Shown: one piece after another, positions 41,926 to 50,700 of the stretch
How positions within the stretch are numbered: the first letter of the stretch is position 1
Layout of the letters: each line of letters begins with the position of its first letter
The notes under the pieces: model-generated
Database searches by the model: none
What the model was told of the DNA's origin: nothing
The model's input: the letters and a program-made list of their open reading frames with translations, nothing else
Position numbers and translations under genes: made by a program
DNA from: Arthrobacter cheniae
Lineage (GTDB): Bacteria > Actinomycetota > Actinomycetes > Actinomycetales > Micrococcaceae
Assembly (NCBI RefSeq): GCF_003602275.1
Contig: NZ_QZVT01000004.1
Location: forward strand, 178,463 to 242,462
Direction of reading: 5' to 3'
Length of the DNA stretch: 64,000 nt

Positions 41926-41959
41926 GCGACGACGGCGGATGGGGGACCGCCGTCGTCGC
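41926..41959. terminator. 13-bp bidirectional terminator
   Basis: GCGACGACGGCGG (41926-41938) pairs perfectly with CCGCCGTCGTCGC (41947-41959), 8-nt loop. On the minus strand it runs into TTTTT, giving a textbook terminator for the dehydrogenase gene; it also follows the NCS2 permease stop by 10 nt. Confidence 0.9.
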
Positions 41960-41983
41960 CGGCTTTGTGGGCTGACCCGGGGG

Positions 41984-42793
41984 TCAGCGGGCGGACCAGC
42001 CGCCGTCCATGACGTAGGACGAGCCGGTGACCATCCCGGCGTCGTCGCCCGCGAGCCACGCGACGAGGGAGGCGACCTCCCCCGGCTCGACGAGGCGCTT
42101 GATGGCGGACTCGGTGAGCATGATCTTCGAGAGCACTTCGTCCTCGGTGATGCCGTGGAGGCGGGCCTGATCGGTGAGCTGGTTCTCGACGAGGGGCGTC
42201 CGTACGTAGCCCGGGTTCACGCAGTTGCTCGTGACTCCGTGCTCGCCGCCCTCCAGGGCCGTCACCTTGGACAGTCCCTCGAGCCCGTGCTTCGCCGTGA
42301 CGTAGGCCGACTTGAACGGTGACGCGCGCAGTCCGTGCACCGAGGAGATGTTGATGATCCGGCCGAAGCCGCGCGCGTACATGCCCGGCAATGCTGCACG
42401 GATGAGGAGGAAAGGCGCCTCGACCATGAGCTTCTGGATCCGGCGGAAGTCGTCCGGGCTGAACTGCTCGATGGGGCTGACCACCTGGATCCCGGCATTG
42501 TTCACGAGGATGTCCGTCTCGAGTGTGAGCTCCTCCAGAGCCCGGGTGTCGAGCAGGTCGACGGCCCACGCTTCCCCGCCCAACTCGCCCGCGAGTGCGG
42601 TTGCACCGTCCCCGTCACGATCGGCGACCACGACATCCGCGCCGAGTGCTGCGAGGGCGTGCGCGCAGGCCGCGCCGATACCACTGGCGCCGCCCGTGAT
42701 GACGGCTCGTCGCCCGCTGAGGACTCCTTCCCCCTGACGGGCCGGGCCGGGACCGGTCCGACCGGAGTGCGCTGCCGCTTCATCGAGGCTCAT
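41984..42793 (-). CDS. 3-hydroxybutyrate dehydrogenase (SDR family)
   Basis: A 269-residue short-chain dehydrogenase. The NAD-binding TGGASGIG is at 33-40, NNAG follows near 113-116, and the catalytic Ser and Tyr-Lys are in IINISSVHG and SAYVTAKHG (about 162-185). The stretch GFGRIINISSVHGLRASPFK is close to known D-beta-hydroxybutyrate dehydrogenases, which interconvert 3-hydroxybutyrate and acetoacetate. The ATG at 42793 has a GAAGGA site; the upstream frame to 42928 runs into the divergent LysR promoter. Control by the adjacent LysR protein is likely. Confidence 0.85.
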   Translation of the reverse strand: MSLDEAAAHSGRTGPGPARQGEGVLSGRRAVITGGASGIGAACAHALAALGADVVVADRDGDGATALAGELGGEAWAVDLLDTRALEELTLETDILVNNAGIQVVSPIEQFSPDDFRRIQKLMVEAPFLLIRAALPGMYARGFGRIINISSVHGLRASPFKSAYVTAKHGLEGLSKVTALEGGEHGVTSNCVNPGYVRTPLVENQLTDQARLHGITEDEVLSKIMLTESAIKRLVEPGEVASLVAWLAGDDAGMVTGSSYVMDGGWSAR

Positions 42794-42909
42794 GGCTGTC
42801 CTTCCGCGCTGGGGAGCGGGGCGAGCCCCCGCACTTCCCCTGAGTATTCCTGCAGCGTACGGCGGGACCAATGACCACTTCGGCACGCCTACTCTGCGAT
42901 ACTGCAGAC

Positions 42910-43824
42910 ATGCCCACTCCCAATGCACAGGACCTGCTTGTGCTCCGGGCGGTCGCGCAGACCGGCCGGTTCACCACGGCCGCCGAGACCCTGGGCCTCA
43001 ACCACACCACGGTGTCGCGCCGGATCACCGCTCTGGAGAAGGCCCTCGGCGGTCACGTCCTGTCCCGCAGTGCCGGTGGGTGGGAACTGACAGACCTCGG
43101 CAGGAGGGCCGCCGACGCCGCAGCGAGTGTCGCGGCCGCCGTCGCGCACCTGCGTGACGACGACGGAGGTGCCCTCGCCGGCGTCGTGCGCATGAGTGCG
43201 ACGGACGGCTTCAGCGCCTTCATCGCCGCTCCGGCGTTCGCCCGGCTCCGGAACGAGAACCCGCGGCTCAGTATCGAGATCGTGGCGGCGACGCGTCGCG
43301 CGTCCCAGACCCGCACCGGGCTCGATTTCGAGGTGGTGGTCGGGGAACCCCAGGTGCATCGCGCCGAAGCGACGCGCCTCGGCGCCTACGTCCTCCGGTT
43401 GTACGCCTCCCGGGACTACCTCACGTCGGCCGGCACGCCGTCGGATCTGGCCGAAGTGGTCACGCATCCGCTCGTCTACTTCATCGACTCGATGCTGCAG
43501 GTGGACAGCCTCGACGCACCACGGAGGCTGCTGCCGGCGATGAGGGATGCCCTGAGCTCCACCAATGTCTTCGTGCACGTCGAGGCGACGCGTGCCGGCG
43601 CAGGCCTCGGCCTCCTGCCGTGCTTCATGGCAGATCGCCACGCGGACCTCGTCCGCATCCTTCCCGATCTCGTCGCCGAGAAACTGGACTACTGGCTCGT
43701 GGTGCGGCCCGACTCGCTGCGGCAACCTGCCGTCGCCGCCGTCGTCCAGGCCCTGCGCGAAGGAACGCTCGCGCTCGAGTCGGAACTCCTCGGGCGGGAC
43801 CGCGCCGGTCGGACGGGACCGTAG
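42910..43824 (+). CDS. LysR-family transcriptional regulator
   Basis: A 304-residue LysR-type regulator. The winged helix covers residues about 6-64 (DLLVLRAVAQTGRFTTAAET, LNHTTVSRRITALEKALGGH), and the ligand domain follows from about 90. The ATG at 42910 is the family start and follows a GATACT box, so a leaderless mRNA is possible; a longer frame from 42871 has no support. It is divergent from the 3-hydroxybutyrate dehydrogenase gene with 116 bp between, the usual arrangement for a LysR protein and its target. It is a guess that 3-hydroxybutyrate or acetoacetate is the co-inducer. Confidence 0.9.
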   Translation: MPTPNAQDLLVLRAVAQTGRFTTAAETLGLNHTTVSRRITALEKALGGHVLSRSAGGWELTDLGRRAADAAASVAAAVAHLRDDDGGALAGVVRMSATDGFSAFIAAPAFARLRNENPRLSIEIVAATRRASQTRTGLDFEVVVGEPQVHRAEATRLGAYVLRLYASRDYLTSAGTPSDLAEVVTHPLVYFIDSMLQVDSLDAPRRLLPAMRDALSSTNVFVHVEATRAGAGLGLLPCFMADRHADLVRILPDLVAEKLDYWLVVRPDSLRQPAVAAVVQALREGTLALESELLGRDRAGRTGP

Positions 43825-43935
43825 GACCAGGCGCGTACCCCACAAAGGGATGCACCGCCCTGCGACGTCCGCGGCCGGGGGCGTCCGTCCTTCTGACCTG
43901 CGCCCCGGACGAACCTGCTCACCCGACAATGTCCC

Positions 43936-45666
43936 TCAGGATGAGCTGCCGCGTGGACGCAGCCGGGTCTCCTCCACATCGAGGATGCGCTGCGCCCGGG
44001 CGAGGACGCGTGAGGAATAGGTTCCGCGGGCACGGGCAGCCAGCAATGCCTGCCGCTCGGCCTCGAGGACTGCCAACCGGAGGTCACGGTACTGGCGGTG
44101 CGGCGAGCGCACCAGCTTCTGATCGGGCAGCCGCGCCTTCTCCCATTCGAACTCGCTCCGCATGCCCGTGTCGAGGCGCACGCGGTCCAGCACGTCCTCG
44201 TCCACCTCGATACCTTCGCCGATGACCACCTGCGGATCGTCGAGGACCCGAAGGCCCTCGACGCGCAGCTCGTCGAAGAGGGTCGCCGATTCCTCCCGGT
44301 CGGTGTCGGCGTCGACCCCCTGGACCTTCAGCACCCGGATGAGCGCCGGCAGCGTGCTGCCCTGCACCAGGAGGGTGGTGACGGCGACCGTGAACGCGAT
44401 CAGGACGAGCTGTTCCCGGTAGGCGAAGGCTTCCGGCAGGGACTGTGCCGCCGCGAGCGTCACCACTCCGCGCATCCCCGACCAGCCGAGCACGGTGGCA
44501 CCCTTCCAGCCGAAGCCCTCACGCCGCTCGAGCTCGAGGTCCGCCTGCCGCCGCTCGAACATGCGCGTGAGCGCCCTCTTCCGCCGCTCCTGCCTCGGAT
44601 CGAGGGTGGGCAGTTTCTTGAGCCGGCCGAGCCCACGTCGCAGCTGGATGGAACGGCGCGCGGCCCTGCTCGGCAGCCTCCGCATGAGCAGGACGAGGGG
44701 GAACACCCACAGGAAGCGCAGCACGATCAGCGCGAGCGTCGCGACGAGGCCGATCAGCACCGTCTCCCCCACCGTCAGCAACGACTCGTCGATGTTCTGC
44801 AGCAGGCCCCGGACCTCGAGGCCGATCAGCAGGAAGACTCCGTTCTCGAGCAGGAACTGCACCGTCCGCCAGTTCACGTTGTCGCTGATGCGTGCGCGGG
44901 CGTCGAGGTGGCTGGCACTCCGGTGGCCCGTATACACACCGGCGACGACGACGGCCAGCACTCCCGACGCCCCGAGCTCCTCGGCGGGGATGAAGGCGAT
45001 GAAGGGGACCGCGAAGGAGAGGGCGGTGTCCAGCACCGGGTCATCGAGCGTGGAGCGGATGAAAACGGTCACCACCCCGACCGCATACCCGACGATCACG
45101 GCGACGACGACGGCGAACGCGAAGTCTGCGACGGCGGCCCCGAACCCGCTCAGCGCTCCGGCCGATGCCGCGATGGCACTGCGCAGGAGCACGAGGGCCG
45201 TGGCGTCATTGACCAGCCCCTCACCCTCGAGCACGGTCAGGAGCCGGGGCGGCAGGCCCAGCCGGCGGCCGATCGACGTGGCCGCGACGGCGTCGGGCGG
45301 GCTGATGACGGCGCCGAGCGCGATAGCCGCCGCCAGACCGAGATCAGGGAGCAGCGCGTGGAGGAGGAGTCCGGTGACGAACGAGGAGACGACGACAAGC
45401 GCCACGGACAGGCTCGCGATGGGTGTGAGGTTCCGCCGGAAGTCCATCACGGGCGTCTTGATCGCGGCAGCATAGAGCAGGGGTGGCAGGATTCCGGTGA
45501 GGATCCACTCGTCCGGGATGCTGAAGCTCGGCACACCGGGGACGAAGGACAGGCCGATACCGACGACGACGAGGAGCAGCGGCGCTGCGACGCCCACGCG
45601 TTTCGAGAGGACAGCGACCGCCACGAGGACGGCGATGACGATGATGCCCAGCAGTCCCAGTTCCAC
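43936..45666 (-). CDS. Na+/H+ antiporter, CPA1 family
   Basis: A 576-residue cation/proton antiporter with about 12 transmembrane helices (residues 1-420) and a soluble C-terminal tail rich in Arg and Glu (about 420-576). Ion-binding motifs typical of CPA1 (NhaP/Nhx) are AVISPPDAVAATSIG near 118-132 and EGEGLVNDATALVL near 147-160. It exchanges Na+ or K+ for H+ and supports pH and salt tolerance. It starts 130 nt from the stop of the spermidine-synthase-like gene, both on the minus strand. An internal charged loop (RKRALTRMFERRQ) is larger than in most members. Confidence 0.9.
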   Translation of the reverse strand: MELGLLGIIVIAVLVAVAVLSKRVGVAAPLLLVVVGIGLSFVPGVPSFSIPDEWILTGILPPLLYAAAIKTPVMDFRRNLTPIASLSVALVVVSSFVTGLLLHALLPDLGLAAAIALGAVISPPDAVAATSIGRRLGLPPRLLTVLEGEGLVNDATALVLLRSAIAASAGALSGFGAAVADFAFAVVVAVIVGYAVGVVTVFIRSTLDDPVLDTALSFAVPFIAFIPAEELGASGVLAVVVAGVYTGHRSASHLDARARISDNVNWRTVQFLLENGVFLLIGLEVRGLLQNIDESLLTVGETVLIGLVATLALIVLRFLWVFPLVLLMRRLPSRAARRSIQLRRGLGRLKKLPTLDPRQERRKRALTRMFERRQADLELERREGFGWKGATVLGWSGMRGVVTLAAAQSLPEAFAYREQLVLIAFTVAVTTLLVQGSTLPALIRVLKVQGVDADTDREESATLFDELRVEGLRVLDDPQVVIGEGIEVDEDVLDRVRLDTGMRSEFEWEKARLPDQKLVRSPHRQYRDLRLAVLEAERQALLAARARGTYSSRVLARAQRILDVEETRLRPRGSSS

Positions 45667-45796
45667 CCTGCCAGCCTAGTGCGGCGCGCTTTTGGGGTTC
45701 GGGTGGGTGACCGACGCCCGTGACCCTTCACGGAGGCCTGCGTACACGCTATGGCGGGGTGTCCGATGCGCCCCCCATAAGCGGCGTCCTACCGTC

Positions 45797-46609
45797 TCAG
45801 TCCGCGAGGACCTGCGCTCCGGCCGCGAAAGCGCGGACCCGGGCGTCCTGCCAGAGGTGCGCCGGCACTCCCCCGCCGAGCAGCCCGCGCACCAACCCCG
45901 GATCCCCGCCGAGCGGCGCATCGCTGCCCGCGATGATCACATTGCCGTAGCGCCGCCCCTTGAGCATCGCGGGATCGGCGATGATCACCGTGTGCTCGAA
46001 CTCCGCCCCTATGGTCGCGGCCTCGCGCTTGGCCATCGCGAGGTTCGGACTGTCGCCGCAATTGACCACGTACACCCCGTCGGCCGCGAGGACGCGCTTC
46101 GCCGCCCGCGTGAACTCGCGCGTGATCAGCGGCTCCGGCGTCACTGCGCCGGCGAAGACGTCGCGGATCACGAGATCTCGGCTGTTCTCGCTCAGCGACT
46201 CCGTCACAGCCCTTGCCTCGCCGACACGGATCCTCACGAGCGGCGCGCGCGGCAGGTCGAACCATTCGCGCACCAGGTCGGCCAGTCGGCCGTCGAGCTC
46301 GACGACGACCTGGCGGGCCTGCGGATGCGAGGCGGCGAAGCGGCGGGCGAGCGAGCAGGCGCCCCCTCCGAGGTGCAGCGCGCGAAGCCTCTCCGTCGAC
46401 GACCAGCGCGAGTCCACGAGCGAGGCGATCCAGCGCATGTACTCGAAGTCGAGGTGCAGCGGATCGGCCAGGTCGATATGCGAACTGGGCACGCCGTTGA
46501 TGCGCAGGACCCAGCCGTCGGCGTTGTACGGATCGGGTTCGAGCTCACACGTCCCCGTGTCGATGGGGAACTCGCCGATCTCGGGGCGCGGCCCGGTGGG
46601 TTTCGCCAT
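45797..46609 (-). CDS. Spermidine synthase-like methyltransferase-fold protein
   Basis: A 270-residue protein of the spermidine/spermine synthase fold. The glycine-rich nucleotide motif is LRALHLGGGACSLARRFAAS near 94-113, followed by VVELDGRLADLVREWF (acidic end of beta 2) and DVFAGAVTPEPLITREF (motif with the Asp that is general base in SpeE). The N-terminal segment EIGEFPIDTGTCELEPDP is typical of this actinobacterial group, often annotated as fused-MFS or SpeE-like without proven polyamine synthesis. I start at ATG 46609; the longer frame from 46831 overlaps the GNAT gene. A role in polyamine synthesis is only possible. Confidence 0.8.
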   Translation of the reverse strand: MAKPTGPRPEIGEFPIDTGTCELEPDPYNADGWVLRINGVPSSHIDLADPLHLDFEYMRWIASLVDSRWSSTERLRALHLGGGACSLARRFAASHPQARQVVVELDGRLADLVREWFDLPRAPLVRIRVGEARAVTESLSENSRDLVIRDVFAGAVTPEPLITREFTRAAKRVLAADGVYVVNCGDSPNLAMAKREAATIGAEFEHTVIIADPAMLKGRRYGNVIIAGSDAPLGGDPGLVRGLLGGGVPAHLWQDARVRAFAAGAQVLAD

Positions 46610-46665
46610 CAGGGTCGGCTCGTCCGGGGGACGTCCGGACAGACGGAGAAGGGCATGGTCCCATG

Positions 46666-47226
46666 CTAGCCGCGGGCCGGCGCCGTCCCCGCCGGGCCCC
46701 GGTCGGGGCGGTGCATCCGGAACATCGGCCTGTGATGCCAGGTAGTGCCGCAGAGCATGGAGGTACCGTCCGGCTCGAAGCCGTTGCGGACGTAGAAGCG
46801 CTCGGCCCGCGGGTTGCCATTCAGGATCCACAGGTAGGCGGCCCTGGTCCCGATCGCGATGTCGAGCAGGCGCTGCCCGAGCCCCGTTCCATGCGTGCTC
46901 CGCAGCGTGTAGATGTGGTGCAGTTCGAAGTCGGGGCGGTCGTCGTCGCGCCCCGGACCGGACGTGGCGATCGCGACCGGCTCGCCGTCGTCGAACGCCA
47001 GCCAGCTCCGCGCACTATCGGGGGTCCGCGAAGCCTCCTCGAAAGCCGCGCGCCGACGTTCGATGATCGCGGGCAGCTGGGCGTCGTAGTAGGCGTGGTA
47101 CTCCGGCGGCATGATGTGCTCGTACGTCTCGTGCAGCCCGGCGACGTGGGTGCGGGCGTACGCCTCGGCGTCATCGACCGTGGCCGACCGGATCACGTAG
47201 GGCAGCGTCGATAGATGCTGTGTCAC
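46666..47226 (-). CDS. GNAT-family N-acetyltransferase
   Basis: A 186-residue acetyl-CoA-dependent acyltransferase. The order of conserved elements is normal: IRSATVDDAEAYARTH (beta 1-alpha 1), ELHHIYTLRSTHGTGLGQRL near 102-121 (motif A, R/Q-x-x-G-x-G/A), and GNPRAERFYVRNGFEPDG near 136-153. It starts on the minus strand 46 nt after the thiamine-binding protein gene. Acceptor unknown. Confidence 0.88.
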   Translation of the reverse strand: MTQHLSTLPYVIRSATVDDAEAYARTHVAGLHETYEHIMPPEYHAYYDAQLPAIIERRRAAFEEASRTPDSARSWLAFDDGEPVAIATSGPGRDDDRPDFELHHIYTLRSTHGTGLGQRLLDIAIGTRAAYLWILNGNPRAERFYVRNGFEPDGTSMLCGTTWHHRPMFRMHRPDRGPAGTAPARG

Positions 47227-47272
47227 CCCCTCAGCTTAGTGTCCTGGGGCTACCGAATGGTGACCGGATGTG

Positions 47273-47614
47273 TCAGGAGTGGCCCTCGAACTGCTCCTGC
47301 TCCGCGAGCGCCGCCTCGAGCCGGTCGAGCTTGCCCGTCAGCTCGCCCGTGTGGCCCGGACGGATGTCCGCCTTCAGCACGAGCGAGACGCGGGTGCCGT
47401 AGCGCCCGACGGCCTCGGTGGCGTGCTTGACCACGGCCATCACCTCATCCCACTCACCCTCGATCGTGGTGAACATGGAGTCGGTGTGGTTGGGCAGGCC
47501 GGATTCACGCACGACGGCGACCGCGGCGGCGACGGCGTCGTGCACCGACCCGTCGGGGTTCTCCCGGGAGAGATCGGAGGATCCGGACGGGGCGACGCTG
47601 AAGGCTACGAGCAT
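47273..47614 (-). CDS. MTH1187-family thiamine-binding protein
   Basis: A 113-residue ferredoxin-like protein (DUF77, MTH1187/YkoF type) shown in other organisms to bind thiamine. It begins MLVAFSVAPSG, has the paired VHDAVAAAVAVVRESGLPNH and NHTDSMFTTIEGEWDEVM segments, and ends with a charged helix. It is homotetrameric in known cases. The ATG at 47614 is the family start. No TPP riboswitch is evident upstream, so its regulation is unclear. Confidence 0.88.
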   Translation of the reverse strand: MLVAFSVAPSGSSDLSRENPDGSVHDAVAAAVAVVRESGLPNHTDSMFTTIEGEWDEVMAVVKHATEAVGRYGTRVSLVLKADIRPGHTGELTGKLDRLEAALAEQEQFEGHS

Positions 47615-47728
47615 GGTCCCAGTCTGGCACGCGGTCACTGTCCGCGGGAGGGTCGGCCGCCACTGATGGTGACGAGGTCGGTTGCACAGACCCCCGGCAC
47701 GACGACGGTGGTTCCCCCGGTGACGGAG

Positions 47729-47761
47729 CGGAGGCCCGGACGATGATCGTCCGGGCCTCCG
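47729..47761 (-). terminator. Long GC-rich hairpin ending the CE12-PL11 gene
   Basis: CGGAGGCCCGGACGAT (47729-47744) is inverted at 47746-47761, effectively a stem of about 14-15 bp with a tight loop, 14 nt beyond the stop on the minus strand. Flanking bases extend it. Confidence 0.8.
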
Positions 47762-47774
47762 TCCGTCAGCAGCG

Positions 47775-50700
47775 TCAGGGGCCGGTGACCCTGAGCGCCT
47801 CCCACCCGAGAAGCGTGCCGTCGCCGGTGAAGACGACCACCTTGTTGTCACCGGGCCGGGTGCCGGACGGCGTGGTCACGCCGACCTCGCCGTCGTCGGA
47901 CGCCTGCCGCCAGCCGAGGCCGGTGCCGTTGAGGTAGACGTAGAACCAGTCCTCGGCCTCGAGGTTCTCCAGCGTCACCTCGCTGGAGCCATGGCCGAAC
48001 TTCTCCCCCGCGAGGCCGAGATCCACGCGCGTGGACTCCCTGAGCTCCTTGGCCCTGGCAGGACCCGGGGTGAAGGACGGCTCGGGGTTGACCAGCTCGC
48101 CCGGTCCGCTGTCCTCTCCCGTATAGGTGATGCTCGGTGCCGCCGGGGCCTGCATGTCCGCACCCAGGAAGTACGAGGTGTGCGGGGGCTGGTTGTAGGC
48201 GGTGTTCTGCCACGCGACGCCGAGCCGGTACACGGGGTCCGACTGAAGCGTCCGCAACCGGTGGTCGGTGACGTCGACGGTCGTCGCGATGCGCAGGGCG
48301 GACGAGTCCTCCGTCCGGGTCACGATCTCCTCGCGCCAGTCGCCGAACAGGTCGGCCTGCAGGGCGGGGTTCGCCTTGGTGGTGTTGTTGCTCAGGGTCC
48401 CGCCTGCCCGGTACAGCTCCTCGGACGCCTGCGTCTCGGGGTTCCACTTCGAGATGGTCGGAACGCCCGCGGCCACTGCCGCGTCGTAGTCGTTGTCCGT
48501 GATCTCGCGGAGCAGGTCTCCATCCCACCAGGTGACGAAGTTCGCAGCCGGGATCTTCTCCGACAGGAGTTCGCCTGCAGAGGAGCGGAGCTGCCCGACC
48601 GGCGAGTTGTAGGCTGCATCCCCACCGATGGCCCAGCCCTCGGCGCCGGCGTGGTTCGGATCGATGTCCGCCATGGCTGCCCGTCCGGTATCACGTGCCG
48701 CCGGAATCGACCAGATGATCTCTCCCGTCGCAGCGTCACGATAGGTGGCCCCGCGACTGCCGGATGCTCCCATGTCCTCGTGCGCCGCGAAGACCTCGAG
48801 GCCGGGATTCGTCGGATCGAAGTCCGAGACGTGCAGGGCGTCGCCGTGGCCGAGGCCCGTGGTGTAGAGCGCCTCGCCGTCGTCGTCGATGGTCATGGAG
48901 CCGAAGACGATCTCGTCCTTCTGGTCGCCGTCGACATCAGCGACGGAGAACTCGTGGTTGCCCTGGCTCCGGTACTGGCTGCCCGACTCGTCGGAGTCGA
49001 ACGTCCAGCGTGAGGTGAGGTGGGTGCCGTCGAAATCGAAGGCGGCGACCACCGCGCGCGTGTAGTAGCCACGGCTGAAGATGACACTCGGCTTCTCGCC
49101 GTCGAGGTAGGCCACACCGGCCAGGAAGCGGTCCACGCGATTGCCGTAGGTATCGCCCCAGGCTCCTACGTCCCCGCGGGCCGGCACGTAATCGATCGTG
49201 TCGATGGCCGCGCCCGTCGCACCGTCGAACACCGTGAGGTATTCGGGACCGCTCAGGACGTAGCCGGAAGAGTTCCGGTAGTCGGCTGCGGCATCACCGA
49301 TCACGGAGCCCGCGCCGTCCACGGTGCCTTCGGCGGTCTTCAGTGTCACCTCCGCCGTGCCGTTCCCGTCGAGGTCGAAGACCTGGAACTGGGTGTAGTG
49401 CGCGCCGGCCCGGATGTTCTTCCCGAGGTCGATCCGCCACAGGCGGGTGCCGTCCAGCTTGTAGGCGTCGATGTAGACGGTCCCCGTGTAGCCGGCCTGT
49501 GAGTTGTCGCGGCTGTTCGTCGGGTCCCATTTGAGGATCACCTCGTACTCGCCGTCACCGTCGACGTCGCCCACCGAGGAGTCGCCCGCCTTGTAGGAGT
49601 ACGGCTGGCCGTCCTTGGTGACGGCGTCGGCGGGCTTCTCGATCGGGACGTCGAGGAACTGCTGGGTCCAGACGGTGAAGTCCTCGGTGACCCAGCGCTC
49701 GACGCCGTCGACCACGGAACTCACGCGGTACACGGACTCCGCCGCGCCGTCGGCGTCGAGCAGGTTGGTGCTCGTGGTGACGGGTTCGTCGGTGATGCGC
49801 TCGCCGTCGCGGTAGACGTGGAAGGCGATGCCGTCGTCATCCAGTCCGAGCATGCGCCAACCGATATAGGTGCCGCCCTCGCCCTGCACCGCGACCGGAG
49901 CGCGGTCCAGGCGCTCGGCCTGCCGTTGGAGGGTGGTGGCGGCCGGCGAGGTGATCGTCGAAGAACGCTCGGACGCGCCGCCTGCGTTGACCGCCGCGAC
50001 AGCGTAGGTGTACTCGATGGTCGTCAGAACCTTCGTGTCGGTGAAGGATGCGCTGTCCGCCCGCCCGACCAGCTCGGGGTCGCCGAGTGATCCATCCGCC
50101 TTCGGCTCCGCCCGGTACACCTGGTAGAAGAGGGCGCCGTCCGACGGCGTCCAGCTGATCGTCACGTCGTTCTTGTTGACGGCGCCGAGGGTGAGTCCGG
50201 TCGGCACTGCTGCGGTGGGTACGTCAGGATCCACCGTGGTGAGGACCAGCGCGTTCGACGCGACGGATTCGGTGCCGCCCGCGGTGAGCGCCACGACCGT
50301 ATAGGTGTATTCGAGTCCGACGTCGGCGGTGGTATCGGTGAACGCGGCATCCTTCGTGTCCCCGATCGCGGCACGCTCGGTCGAACCGTCAGCGGTCCGG
50401 TACACGCGGTAGCCCGCGGCTCCCTCGGGCGCCTGCCAGGTGAGGGACACGGCGACGCCTGCCCCATCGATGCTGAGGTCCTTCAGTGCGAGGCCCGACG
50501 GCGCCAGCTGCAGCGGCGTGATCTCGATACCGTTGAGGCGCGACGACGTCCCGGTCATCACCAGGTTGAGCTGGCCGTCGGTGACGAGCACGGGCTCGCT
50601 GGTCTTCTGCGCGACGGCGGCACGGCCGGCGTTGGCCGAACCGAAGTCCTTGCCCTCGAGCTGCACATTGGAGCGGCTCGTGCCGATCCAGTCACCGCTG

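Noticed and set aside
40320-42569. 749-residue minus-strand open frame across the NCS2 permease and 3-hydroxybutyrate dehydrogenase genes
   Set aside because: It is antisense to a clear transporter and overlaps a second real gene; its sequence is a His/Asp/Arg-rich low-complexity translation typical of GC-rich reverse frames.
44098-45723. 541-residue plus-strand frame opposite the antiporter
   Set aside because: Reverse frame of a well-supported membrane protein; no homology or start site.
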